The translations under genes and the position numbers were made by a program. A stretch of 64,000 nt of DNA, taken from positions 78,814,925 to 78,878,924 of the forward strand of contig CM038225.1 of assembly GCA_021442155.1 (NCBI GenBank), given 5' to 3'. The number at the start of each line of letters is the position of its first letter. The stretch's first letter is position 1. Source of the DNA: Cymbidium sinense (Eukaryota > Streptophyta > Magnoliopsida > Asparagales > Orchidaceae). Below, in pieces: positions 39,700-52,427 of this stretch. The notes under the pieces were generated by a model, which saw only the letters and a list, made by a program, of their open reading frames with translations, was not told the DNA's origin and searched no databases.

Positions 39700-42600
39700 C
39701 ATTTGTTACTATGGTGTTTTAATTTAGAGTTATTGTGGACACCACAAGATCTTAGGGGGTACTTATTGAAGTAATCGGGTATAAAATTAATGTATGATGT
39801 ATCATCTCAAAAGATGAAAATATCACACTACAATATACTTAATCACCTAATAAGGATTCCTAAGGCAGATAGGTCTTTGTATATACCAGAGATCTTTCCC
39901 CTTCTTTACATGAAAAAAATAAAACAAGATTTATTTTATGCAGTGTTCTTAGTTCCTATGGAAGCAAGCTTCTATAGTTAATTACATTCTAGAAAATGGG
40001 GATTTCCTAGATCACTCTCGATTAAAGTAGTCAATAATATCTCCAAGGACTTCAAGGCTATATTATCAAAGGATTTGAGTATTTTTATTTAAAATCAAAT
40101 GGGAATGTTCAATATGAAAAGACTTATTTTCAAATTCCAAGGGAAGATAAGTAGGGACCACTCATGATACTAGGAAGCCTAGTGAGCACTTCAGTTTACC
40201 CTATAATAAGGCTTTATATGTTTGAAAGAGAAAGTTTATTTTATTTCGAGTTAAAATTTTATTAGAATGTTATGGCTTATAGTCCATCAACACAAGATTA
40301 TGAAAATGCCTAATAGGTGAGGACTTATGCTCATAGCCCAAAGGAAACAAACAACCTTAGATCCTAAATCTAGAAAATTTTAGTATAAGCCAAAAGCACA
40401 ACCTAAATTTTTACGGAAAGGGGACATAATGGTTCACCTCCATAAGAGAGGGCAAACCTATCCCGACTCTTCTGGCTGCTGGCTAACGCCTCCTATGCTT
40501 AAAAACCATTTAGTCTTATGTATATGAAAGATAGCTAGGCTATTGTTTAATTAAAAAGGGAAACTAGAGTTCTAAACTCACTCACTTAGAGACTAGATCA
40601 TAACTAGCATGAAGACATGACTTAAATTAAATGCATGAAGAAATGAGGTTATTAGCTAAATCATCTAGAAGATGTGTTCTCTACTACAAAGGATGCTCTC
40701 ACATGTTAGACATTCCTTTATCATGCAAGAGTGGGGACCCTTCCTATTCAAGAGCGAAACAAGATGTTATGCATGATGTTAGAACATTCAAAATTTAGCT
40801 AAAGGGTTGCAAAATTTTTTAATTATTTTATTATACTCTAGGATTTAAAGTGAAGTTATGAATTATTTTAGAGTTTAATTATGAGTTATTAGTGGGGATA
40901 GAAAAATTAATTTTGTCCTAAAGAGCCTACCACATTTAGGCCACATATTCAAACATCAATCTCAGGAAATTTATAAAAATCATGCCATTTCTATTACACA
41001 AACTAAACATAGCAATCAAACATTCATAGATTTCACAAAAAAATAAAGGCCGGTACAGCTGGGCACACCCGTAGACCCCAAAAAATAAAAGAAGTTGGGT
41101 AGTCGAGCTCGACCCTTATACAACTTGGATTACAAAAGAATATTTACAATTACAATTAAACAAATTCTATGGGGGTCTTCATTCCTTGCTTCTATCTTTC
41201 TTCCTTCTTTCTTTAGTTTGACTTTCTTAAGGCTTTATAGGGCCTCCTAGGTCCTTGCATTCTAGCCACTACTCATCCTAAACCCCATAGCACTAATCCT
41301 AATTCCTATTGCAAAATTACATGTATGAAAAAATAAAATCTAACTACACTAAAATAGATGTTAGCTAAATAACCATTCAAACTAAGCAATTATATTTTAT
41401 AAATTTGGACTTAACACCTTATACATGGGTAACCAAGCTCACCTACCATAATATGGATCATGCAAAGGGGTATAAGCAACCTTCAAGCAAAGGCATTTAT
41501 ATTTATTTTTATTTCGGTAACCCCTTTAGCATAATCCCCTACAGAAAAGATCATTAGGCTAATAACGGCCTAATATCTAGTCTATGCATAGGTAATCCTA
41601 ACATCTAGTCTAAAATATTACATCACAAAATAAAATATAATATTACAACATACACCATCCTAACTTAGAGCTAGAAGTGGTGGCTTAGTATTCTAATGTG
41701 TGTGCTTAGGCTTAGTGTGGTATTTCTTAGCTAAACTTTAGGATTATAATTGTCTGATATTTGGAATTATTTAAATTAAGCATTAGAAGAGGTTTTCATT
41801 TTAATTTATTAAAAGGATTGATGGATTTTAATTTATATTTTTTTTGTTTCATTTGATATTTACTTAGTATCTAATTATTATAAAAAGAGGAAAGAGGCTT
41901 AACCCTTTTCATCGCTATCCTAAGTTATTTTCTAAAGGCATGTTATTATAATTTAGTTTATTTTCGTGAATGATTTATTAAGCATTATGTTAATCCTAAA
42001 TTTGGATTAATCTTAAGAAATCTTCTTCAAGCATGAAATGCATCTTAAGATCAATGAGATTGAATTACTATCACATGGCTAATATTACATCATTCCTCTT
42101 GATCATCAATAGCATTCATATTACTTTAAACTTAGCATTCCTATTCATACAATGCATTTTTGGCACACTTGAATGATACTGAATGCATGTATGTTTTTTT
42201 GGCAGAAAAGAGGAATTTCATTCTTTAGTTAAGCATATATAAACATGTTTTAAAGATTAAGCAAGTATGTGCCATTGTGAAACTAGGGAAGTGAGGTAAT
42301 CTAAGACCTCCTTGTGAATACTTAAAGCCTCATTTCTCAAGATGTCCGACTATATGCTTGCTAACTCCAACACACATAAACATATACATAAATATAAGAA
42401 TGAAAATCATGCAAAAGATTATATGTTAATAAATTTATTTATTCATGTAAAATAAAGCTCTATCCAAATTCTAATACAAGTATACATATGAATGAAATCT
42501 CACGCCATTGTTAAACTAGGGAAGTGAGGTAATCTAAGACCTCCTTGGGGCTACTTAAAGCTTCGTATTCCTGGGATGTCCAAATTATATACTTACCAAC

Positions 42601-45412
42601 ATTCAAACACATGTAAACATATACATGAACCATGAAAATAAAATAATACTTTAACATATTTAAGCAATAAGCAAATGTAAATCACATCTAATATTCATAG
42701 CCAACATCAATTTAAATTTTCATAATTAATTTATAATTTAGAAAATAATTTTGAAATTTATTAGTGATAGCCACACATATAATAAGATTAACCCAACACA
42801 TGCAACTTACACATAATTAAATTCAATTGATTCTTTTATTTGAAAACATGAATGCATGATATCAAGTGACATACAAATTTATAATGATTGAAAAGGAATA
42901 ATTAAACATTGCCACATAATATATTCAATCTCATTAATTCCTATGGACAATCAAGTCAAATAGAATGATTTAAGATTAACCAAAGTTAATATAAAGTTTT
43001 ATTTCAGATTTGAATTATTAAATCCAAAAGAGAAGAAATAATATTTGCTATTTTGCCCCATCCCACATTAGTGATTTAATGTATTTATGAAAAATTAATT
43101 AAGTGGATTTTATCGATTGATTAGGTTCAAATCATTAAACAATTAACTTAATTTCCCTTTCCTATGCTCCTTAATTTAGTTAACCACTTAACCATGAGCC
43201 TTCAATGATATGCAAAAGAGAAATTAAAATTTATAATGCTCCTAAAGGGACCTAAAGTAATTAGGCTCATGCTTAAGTGTTAATTAGATTAAGGAGAAAT
43301 CTAATTAAGTACTTATATGGTTTTCCCACACCCATGGGTTAACCATATGTTCCTTAAGGGTCTTTATGTTATTAAACACATAAAGAGAAACCCATGAATT
43401 CAATTATCTGATCTAATTATCATTTTAATTTAATTTAATTTCATCATTAATTACCTAATTAATCATTAATTAAACCATAAGTTAATTAGCCCTTTCATGA
43501 GGAATAAGGCTTAATCATTTAACTTCATCCTTTCCATTGTTAACAATGATTAATTATCATTAATAATTAAAATTTTAATGTTTAGAAATTTTAATAATTA
43601 TTAAGTTGATTAAGGAGGGTGATTAAGATTAAATTTTCAAATTCTCCTAATACCAAGCTAATAAATTTTAAGAAAATTATGGGAGTGAGGACATTCCATG
43701 GAATTATCCTATCTTTGAGATCCATTGGCCAAGTAATTAAGACTTAATTAAGATAATTATCCTAAACCTTAAATCCTAATTAAGCATCATTAATTAAACC
43801 TTAGGTATTTTATTTTTATTAAATTCTCCTCTACCCTTTCCAAAATAAGTTTACTCATATTTTTAGAATTTTTCTATAATTAGTTATGAATTTTTGAAGT
43901 TTTAGCTAATTAATCACATTTTAAGCACCTAATTAATTTAACCTATCCATGCCAGTGAGACATGGCAACTTTCCACATGGTTCCATAATAGGATATTTAA
44001 AATATCCCTGGTAGTGATGGAGGATGTAGTTTCATCCCATCGATTTGATGGATAGTGAAGATTAATCCTGTGATTCTTATTAGATTAAATCAAAATAATC
44101 TAATGGATTAAATTACGATCGTCCATTCTAATCATGTGGAATGGACGGTGGATGATCCTTTCATCCGCCTTCCGCCTTCCATTGCCTTCCGCCGCTTGAT
44201 CCGAGCTCGTGAGAGCTCGTGGGATGTCGGGATCAATTCCAAAATATGTAGGGAAGAGATATAAGGAGATCCTATGGTGGAAATCTAATGAAATCATAAA
44301 TTCTTTCACAAAAGACCAACATCTAGGGGATTTTGTACATATTGCTAGAATTTACCTCACAGGAACTCAAGACCGGTGGTCCAATGACTGAGGCAGCTTT
44401 ATCTTGAAGAGACGAAGCCCTGTTGAGAAACTCTTGAGTTTTCTCCCCACCGATAGCTCTGTGGACCAAACACCAGCACGAAGCTCAAAGGAGTTGATCT
44501 AGGAGTACCTTCCAGTGATTGAATCAATTTGTTTTGACTCGTCAGAGCTTGGGGAAGGTGTGGGAGAAGTTAATTAAAGCTTGGTGGAGTTTAAGTGAGG
44601 TTGGATGGACAGAGGGCTCATTTTCATTTTTCTTAGGTCTCACCAGCTATAAAGAGCATGAAGGGATTAGGGAAAGCTCTAGAGATGCTCGCAATCACTC
44701 AAGGAAGCTCGTTCTGTGATTTGAATTGGATGGGGAGGAGTATACCCTCCTCCCCAAGTTATCTGATGGTTGTGATGGTTTTGGCTTTTGGCAGTCATTT
44801 GACTAGAGTAGGTGGCCGAAGATGTCAATGAAGAGCTGAGGTGGAGGCTCTTGAGAGGGTGAGATAATGGCATGGGCTGGCAAGGTGTGTACCTCCTCCT
44901 AAGCCAATCCCTTTATTATGTGAGCAGCGCTAGTCAATCCTCTCCCTCACATGAGAATCCTTAACAAATTCCCTAACCAATTCCCTGCACTGCTCAGCAG
45001 GGCTAAACTGAGTTCTCCCCATGTAAGAAAGCCTAGTCGATCCTTTTGCTCATGAGGGAGCTCTAGCTGATTCCCCTTGGTGGTGTGCCTGCCGGGTAGA
45101 TGAGCTTTACCTGAGCCTCCTTTGTCATTTAAAAAGCTAAACCCCCCTTCTACTCACATGAAAAGGGGGCAGGCCGTATAGATTAAGCCCAAGTCAAGCC
45201 CTATTTCACACAAAAAGATTTAAGTGAGACTAATATGTGTGAAATCGTAAAAATCAGCCCAAACCGAGAATTACTTGGGCCTATTTTGAAATTTTTGGGA
45301 CTTATTTCTAAATATTATGATTGTAATTTCATAAGATTATAGAAATTTTTTTATTATGTGCCTTAAAATTATGAAGACCCAAGTTCATCAATCTTGGCTC
45401 TAGGGTGTCGAT
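39700..45412 (-). mobile_element. Family A LTR-like unit, copy A3 (inverted, partial)
   Basis: The minus strand matches A1 in reverse order. CTTAGGAATCCTTATTAGGT near 39860 pairs with 12500-12520, CACTCTCGATTAAAGTAG near 40015 with 12335-12350, the GGGTGGTTTACC region near 40430 with 11910, the CTT tract near 41200 with the purine tract near 11050, the two duplicated units near 42300 and 42520, and the CAACAGGG/CCGGTGAGG block near 44345-44430. The TTGAC-rich 5' part of A1 (4545-6880) has no clear counterpart. The unit instead starts with different sequence near 45412 (TCGACACCCTAGAGCC, resembling a mutated TGTTGACACC start). It is a diverged or recombined subfamily member. Confidence 0.6.
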
Positions 45413-46390
45413 TGTCGAGACTTTATCAACTGGACCTTTTCTTAGGTTCCCATCGATGATGAATTTGAGTTGGGATTTACGGAGTGCACATTAGATGTCA
45501 CACCATATATTTTCTCTAAGATAATTTCTTTTTGAGACCTAGGCCTCCATAACTACTTTCCCTTCCACTAGATCTTCGATGGCGTGATTCTAAACACGCT
45601 CAAAGTGTCACACCCCAATGCTCACAGGGACTTGAGTTGGCATCTTGCCGGGGATTATGGGAGGTCTCCTTGGAGGAGTTGCTCTAACCTTCTTGATGAC
45701 ATGATCTTGATATTTCTTTTTCATTAATCCTCTCTCCTTAGCAACTTTGAGGACCCGATGCATTCTTGCTAATATCAATTTTGGGTTTCCTCACTGGATG
45801 AGCTAGAGCCTGATGTTGTCGGGTCCAAAAAGACTGCTTAATCTGACCAGTAGAGTTGTTTCACTTTACTCATCTTAGGTTGTCAAATCTATTATGGGTT
45901 GAAACACTCATTGTTGATTCCACAATCAGTTGTGCAGCTAGCTACATTGGTAGTAGTTGTTGAGGATGAAACTCAATACTTCTCCTTCTTCTTGCCTCAG
46001 GTAAGCTTGCTTTCAAATGAAGAAGCCTGATCATGCCTCCCAAGGTGAAGGGTTCATCTGGCGGGTTGTGTTATTTTGGGGATGAAAGAGCAGTCCTCCC
46101 GTAATAACCCTCTTCATGATGGGGTTCTTTGTGCGACCAAGCCTCGACAGACAACTTCTTCGATGTGCTCAGCAAAGTAGGAGTATAGAGTTTCTCACAC
46201 ATGCGGATGTGCATGGGCTTCAACTGACTGAGGCCTAGCAGTGTTCATGGCAGCAATTGCTGGGAAGTCGATGCTACTGAACTAGATGGTAGCCCTAACA
46301 CTTTCAACATTAATGATGGCATTGGCCAAGCAGATGTTGGCGCCACCTCCAAGAGTAACAATGAAGGGAGTATTCTAGAGAGCCATTCTG
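45413..46390 (-). pseudogene. Possible gag-like or other internal remnant of a Tat-type element
   Basis: This stretch is richer in GC than its flanks. The minus strand reads from an ATG at about 46385: MAL, stop, NTPFIVTLGGGANICLANAI, then, after stops, FPAIAAMNTARPQSVEAHAH. It is interrupted by many stops. No CCHC knuckle or protease motif was found, so the gag label rests on position and composition: it lies directly downstream, on the minus strand, of an LTR-like end and upstream of A3. It could equally be an unrelated internal spacer. Confidence 0.35.
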
Positions 46391-46739
46391 GAGGTGAAAG
46401 ATAAGAATTAATAATTAATAATCAATATACTGTCCCACTTCTCCAAAATGTGGAGAAATATTAGAACATAACAACTATGATAAAATAACAGACTCTAAAT
46501 AAAATCTTAAATATTCAAGACCATATTTAAAAAGCATTTAAGCTCATTAGTAATTTTGTTACGTGAGCCAATTCAACTTCAATTTCATTTTCATTTTTGT
46601 TTATCATTTATCATTATCCTTTTTTAATACTTCGCTACTATAGCTTAGGTTTGACAAAGATGGAAAGAGAAACATGTCACCAGATAGTGAAAAAATTTGT
46701 GAGCAAAAATTAGCCAATGACCTCTCCGTGTGAAGAGAG

Positions 46740-46960
46740 TGATTAAAATATCGATCAAACTTTCAGAAGGCATATGGAATAGTAGATAAGACATTACCTA
46801 GAGATTTCACTCTCATTTTATGAGGACTTTAGATCTGATTCCAAGTTTCTTATAGGCACAAGCACCTATAGTTAATTACTCCTCCCAATACTGAGAGAGC
46901 ACTTTCGATTAAGGCTAGTCGATGGATCGCTAAATAGTGTAGTATAATAACAATGAGTGA
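46740..46960 (-). other. LTR 3'-end-like segment shared with family A
   Basis: Read on the minus strand, ACTAGCCTTAATCGAAAGTG, then GTAATTAACTATAGGTGC and AATCTCTAGG, follow the same order as 12335-12480 in A1 and the inverse of 39880-40030 in A3. It supports the idea that the LTR upstream belongs to a related family. Confidence 0.45.
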
Positions 46961-48305
46961 AGTTTAAAATTTATGAGATTTATTATTTCAATTTAAAGCT
47001 TATGTTTGGAGAAACGATGACACGCTCGATCAAGATATCATGGTTCCATCATCCCGGGCTGTCGTGGTCCCTAGCCCACTTAGTCAGCGGAGGTAGTCCA
47101 CCCAACTTGACCGAAGGATCCTTGTCAGCAATAATGGGTTACATCCTCCAAGGTGTACTTATAGACCTGGGGTAGAGTTTGTCTAAGGGGACAAATATAA
47201 GTGAACCTCAGCTAACATAGAGATTTTTTCCCAATCAAATATATTCTATAGTTCACTCAAAGAGTAAAAGCCATTGGAGAACATCGAAGCGATGGACGTA
47301 ACCATAATTTAGGTACCAAATCATGGTAAATCACTCAATTAGAGTGTGCTGGTCACAACCGTTATTTATATTATGCCATTTTGGGGGCAAAACCATACTG
47401 ATAGAGGACACGAGCCACGTCCTTACCGACTTAAGATTATTTGAGAGTGAAAATAGCCATGTATTTGATTTCACATTGGCTCTTTGTGAGAAAAAGTCTT
47501 CTTAATTTGTCACCCCCGATAAACTGTTGTGGATAGGTTGATGGATTTTAACTTTAAATTTAAATAATTAATTTTATTTGATTTATATCTTTTAATTTAA
47601 ACATGTGATTATTTTATAATTGATTTAGATTTTAAAATGTAATAGTTTGACATTAGGACATAAATGAATTATGATTATAGAAATCCCTCCAATTGAACTA
47701 TTCAGTCAACACGCGCATCACCGGGGTAAACTTTGTTAGCTCTGCCTATTTTCTTACAGAGGACCAGCTTTAAATTCATTGCTTCCATGTTTATAGTCCT
47801 CCAAATCTTGTCAACTCTTACTTGAGCATAAAAGATTGGGTTTGAGACGTTCCTCTTAAGAGCTTGAACTTGAGCAGTTGTATCAATAGATTTATCTTTT
47901 GCAATTATATGACAGAATTAGCTTCTCAGATTTCATTAGGTTGAAAATATTATAATAACATCATTAGATTTTTTAGTTTTATTAACCTAGACCCAATCCT
48001 AGGGCCCAACCGGGGTGCGACCCACACACTATCCTTAGACACTAAATTTGGATTTGTAATGCATATGTTGGGTCACATGTGGGTAGAAAATTGGCTTTGA
48101 ATGACTGTAGGTATCTGTTCATTCATTTCTCACATAACTTACATATTTTTTTGAGTGTTTGATCTAGTGAATACTTCAACATATTTACAAGTATCTGTTC
48201 TTTAAAGTGTTGTACAAACATTGAGATATTTAAGTTGAAGTAGTTATGTTTAATATGACATATGAGTCAAATTGCAAGCATGGGTTTTGATACATAAAAA
48301 TCATA

Positions 48306-48590
48306 AATTAAGTGTAGCTCTGTCTTGTAAAATATGAAAATCTTGACTGATTCAAACACTTGCTAAGAATCAAGTGAAAATATGTTCTATGAAATATGAG
48401 TTTAGTTTCCTCAAGTACTTGTCATAAATCAAGTATGTATTTATCCTAAAACATTTATTATAAATCAAGTGTAGATCTATTTTGAAAGATGCAATCTTGA
48501 TTATTTCTAGACTTGTTAAGTCAAGTGTGTATCTATCTTTGAAGGATATGAATTTGATTCTTTTGAATACTTGCATGAATCAAATGGTTA
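48306..48590. repeat. Tandem repeat, unit about 58 bases (AATCAAGTGTAGATCTATYTT)
   Basis: Units begin at about 48306, 48370, 48427, 48466, 48523 and 48579, each with AATCAAGTG or AATTAAGTG followed by GTAKNTCTATCTT-like and CTTGATTNNTT-like parts. The copies are imperfect. Confidence 0.65.
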
Positions 48591-49302
48591 AACAAAAAAC
48601 ATTGCTTCATAAAGTAAGCATAGAGTTCATTTAACTTACATATTAAAGACATTCAGATTAAATGAAATATAATAACTATTTGAATATGCACAATGGATCA
48701 TTCTATTAAACATTTGGCACGAAGTCCAAAACTATGAACTCACATGTAAGAATGGTTCGTGATTCATGCTTGGATTTAATTTCTTTGAATATTTGTATAA
48801 ATCATAACATATTAAACTTAAATTTAAGATTGATCATAAGCATATGTAGAATCTCATTCATTTAAATGCTTAAATAAGTCTTAAATAAAATATTCATTTT
48901 TTATATCAACATTTAATTATAGCAACTCCTTCATATTCATCATTATGAGATATCAAATCTTATTATCAAATCATTATGATTGAAATTGAAATATCAGGAA
49001 TTTTGAGTTTTGATCCACTTCCATTTTGTGGCATGCCAAGTTTAAAAGTATGATTGAAATCATATCAAATTTAAGCTCTTTATATATTTGATTTTCTGCT
49101 GAAAATTTTGGCAGCCTCCCCACATCATCCCCGAGTACGGGGCTACTTTAGGAGACTAGGCCTTTCCACCATGCCAACAAAGGCATGCATGGTAGGTGTC
49201 GTTAGACACCGTTGTCAAAAGTATTATATTCTCATCACGCCAAGAAAGACGTTCATGGGTTTTCAAGCTTAACTAGTGTGGCATAACATTTCCTTGATGC
49301 AT

Positions 49303-49560
49303 TGGAACAATGCGTACAAGTACTTAATTTAAAGCACTTTTCATTATCACGTTGGAATAACATGAATAAGCACTTATATTACAACAAGTTTCCCACCACT
49401 TGGAACAATTAGTTTATATCATAACTTCCTTGCCACATTGGAATAACATGTACAAGTACTTATATTACAACAAGTTTCTCTCATATATTGGAATAATGTG
49501 AATGAGTACTTAGATCAGATTTCCCTACCACATTGGAACATTATGAACAGGTACTTAGTA
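49303..49560. repeat. Tandem repeat, units of 30-60 bases (TTGGAATAACATG...AGTACTTA)
   Basis: TTGGAAYAA followed by GTACAAGTACTTA or a variant, then CAACAAGTTTCCC-like sequence, recurs at about 49303, 49362, 49408, 49438, 49489 and 49535. Unit lengths vary. Confidence 0.65.
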
Positions 49561-52039
49561 ACTTTAATATTTCTTTGTAATTTTACCTTTACATATGCAT
49601 TAGGGCAAAAGAAGCATTGTACAAGTGAAGCTTTTACTTTATGTCTTGACTTACACAATTTCATTCAGCATTTCATCCAAAATTTACCCTTTGGAATGCA
49701 CAATTAGCAAATTAATGTATAAGCCTTCAACAAATGCAAGCTCCATCTAATCTTTTCATGTTGAATACCAAAAATATTGCTTTCTTTTTTAAGTTCAGCA
49801 AACCAAAATAGTAATTTGATGGAAAAATGTAAATGAATTTTTAGCTTTGATAATATGAAAGAGGTCGAATAAGAGTAAAGAGGCCTTATAGAATACATTA
49901 CCTTCCCTTCCATTCTTTTCAAACCTAACAAGTGAAGTAGCATGTTAAAGGTTGCATAAAATTTTAGAAAATAACAATATCAAACTTCACAAATCTAGAA
50001 TTTGATTGCAACTTCATCTTATGATGACATAAAATGAGAACGATCATTGAATAACAAGACAGTGATTTTGTCCTACAATCATTTGTGGATAGCAAAATAG
50101 AGACTTTCAAAATTCACAAGTTCTTGAATAATAATCACCACTTCTCTCATTTTAACTCAATCAATAAAGGAAATGTTGAGTGGTTAAGTTTTGATGTCAT
50201 TTGACTAATGACTACCTATAAATAGAAAGAAAAAGTGAGCCTCAAGGATTATAAATCTTTAAATTCCATCTATTTTTTGTTTGCCTTCACTTAAATCTGA
50301 AAATATGTTAAAATATTGAAGTCTATGCTTCTACCATTTCAGTATCATATTAGTCACAAAAGGTTATTGCCTCCAATTTGACAAATAACATGGCCTCTAG
50401 ATAACAACATGCAAGTGAATTTCAGCCTTTAGTAACATGAAGGAAGCAACATTAGATCTCACAAATGAATTCTCATCTCATACAACATAGTAGCTATTCA
50501 GATGTGGCATATTGCACAACATTCAAATAAAATCCTAAATCAATGTTGTTCAATAATAGAAAATGCAAGGTTTGGCTTATACATATCTCAAAATCCTTCA
50601 TGTTTCCCATTTTAACATTAATTTAAGTGTTGGAAACTATATAATAGCAAAATCAGACTGCAATGTGTTGGAAATTTTAATTCAACTTCAACTCGAAGCA
50701 ATAAGATATTTCTTTGAATCATTAAAAGCTTGCAAATCAAACATGACAATCTTAGGTTCCACATATGTGCACCCCGATTTCTCATTTTTGCTTTAGAGGC
50801 CATTGATTTGAAAGTAACTATGGCAAAGAGAGCAAGTATGAAGCCAAAGCCCCAATCCATCTTCTCCAAACTAGGTAAATGAGACAACAAGCCAATAGTC
50901 ATACAAAACATCGTAATAATAATGGATCTCATAAATCTATAACTATGTTTCTACTTCTCATAATAATTTAAAGACAAGAAGAACATTCAGTAGCAAAATT
51001 TATGTAGATCTAATAGGATGTAAGATGTGAAGCAATCTTTTCATCATTTATTTATTTTTTATTGAAAGAGGGTTTCTTGAATAATGAAATCCAAGAAATA
51101 AATTTTTTAAATACTGTATAGCTAGAAAACATGAAGAAAGTGCATATAAAGCTTGAAAATAAGAACTTTTCTTTTGACATTGTAAAGCACTTTGAATGAT
51201 TATGCGATTTGTCAAAATATCTGGAGATAAATGCCTCTTGAAATAGAAAAACAAATTTCATATTTTTTTCCGTAATTTGCTTTTAAAAGATCATCTAAGA
51301 GTAAATCAATTTTCAACTTCTATAAATAGAATCAACAAGGAAGCTAAAGATGGGATTGCTCTATGAAGGCTGAAGATTTGTTATCAGGAGGAATCCCTTT
51401 GCATGTGGCCTAGGACTTGTGTGCCTATAAAGAAGTAGGGATTGGAGTGAAGCCCAGCTAGTTCAGACTCTCAACTAGGAGGAAAATCAGGGAGGCCTTG
51501 GCTAGTTGCTCGAGAATGAGAGAGGGGAATGCTCACCTGATGTGAAGCAAGATAATAGGAAGAGCGGGTGCCCTACTGTATGTGAGAAAGAGAAAAATCC
51601 CATGGATTAGAGTAATGGACTCAACATGAATGCCCTTATAATGGACTAAAACTCTTTATTAAAGGACTTGTTTTATTGGGCACATGGATGGGAGCCAATA
51701 AGCTTATTTGGGTAGCCATATGAATTGGATGAATTGAGCGGCCATTTGGGGAAATGAGGAGGCAACATCAATTTAAGATTGAGAAAATCGATATTTTTTA
51801 ACAAAACTTATTATATAGTTTCATATAAATCTCATTTAGAGTGATAGTAGTAAGATTGTAAATTTGTAGTTTCAAAAAATGAGTGGAATATGAGTTCATA
51901 ACATGTATTAATTTTTTTTATATATTAAAGTTTAATATTTAGCTTTCTTAATGCACTTTGATATCTCAAAATTTATGCAAAATTTGATGTTTCACTTTTG
52001 TATCATCAATTATACAATATGGATATCAAATTTAAGCAA

Positions 52040-52265
52040 ATTCATTAATGTTTTAGCAGTAATGATGATGTCATTTTGTGAACAGAGGTCATTCGGATGA
52101 GTTTGGCGACAATGAGCCAAATTAAGCTTAAATTGACATCGCATTTGAATAGCTCGACGTTCACATAAACTTTGCCAAATTGATCAGAAGTGTCATTTGA
52201 TAGATTTTGACATTTTAACGATAATGACATAGTCAATTTTGTAAACGGAGGTCATTTGGACAAAG
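52040..52265. repeat. Two-copy repeat with GAGGTCATTYGGA
   Basis: ATGATGTCATTTTGTGAACAGAGGTCATTCGGATGAG near 52062-52098 is repeated as ATGACATAGTCAATTTTGTAAACGGAGGTCATTTGGACAA near 52224-52263. The two copies are about 162 bases apart. Confidence 0.6.
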
Positions 52266-52427
52266 TCGGGTCCTCCGAACCTCGAGATGTGCATAATTTC
52301 ATTGAAAATTTATTTCGATCGATTGATTGATTACTAATTAATGGAATGAGATTCATTTAATTAATTTTAATAGTTTAAATGCTTTTACACAATCATTTGT
52401 GAACCATATGTGGAGTCAACAAATGCT

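Larger units (their letters stand above)
46700..52427 (-). repeat. Probable LTR of Tat2 (minus strand), about 5.7 kb
   Basis: The left end on the minus strand is TGTTGACTCCACATATGG at about 52427-52410. It is preceded by GAGGAGCATT, resembling the known Tat pattern of a purine tract followed by ATTTGTTGACACC. The right end is placed near 46700 because 46740-46930 resembles the 3' end of family A (AATTAACTATAGGTGC and AAATCTCTAGG compared with 12385-12475). It contains tandem repeats at 48306-48590 and 49303-49560. The short open frames inside are not conserved or recognisable. Both limits are approximate. Confidence 0.45.
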
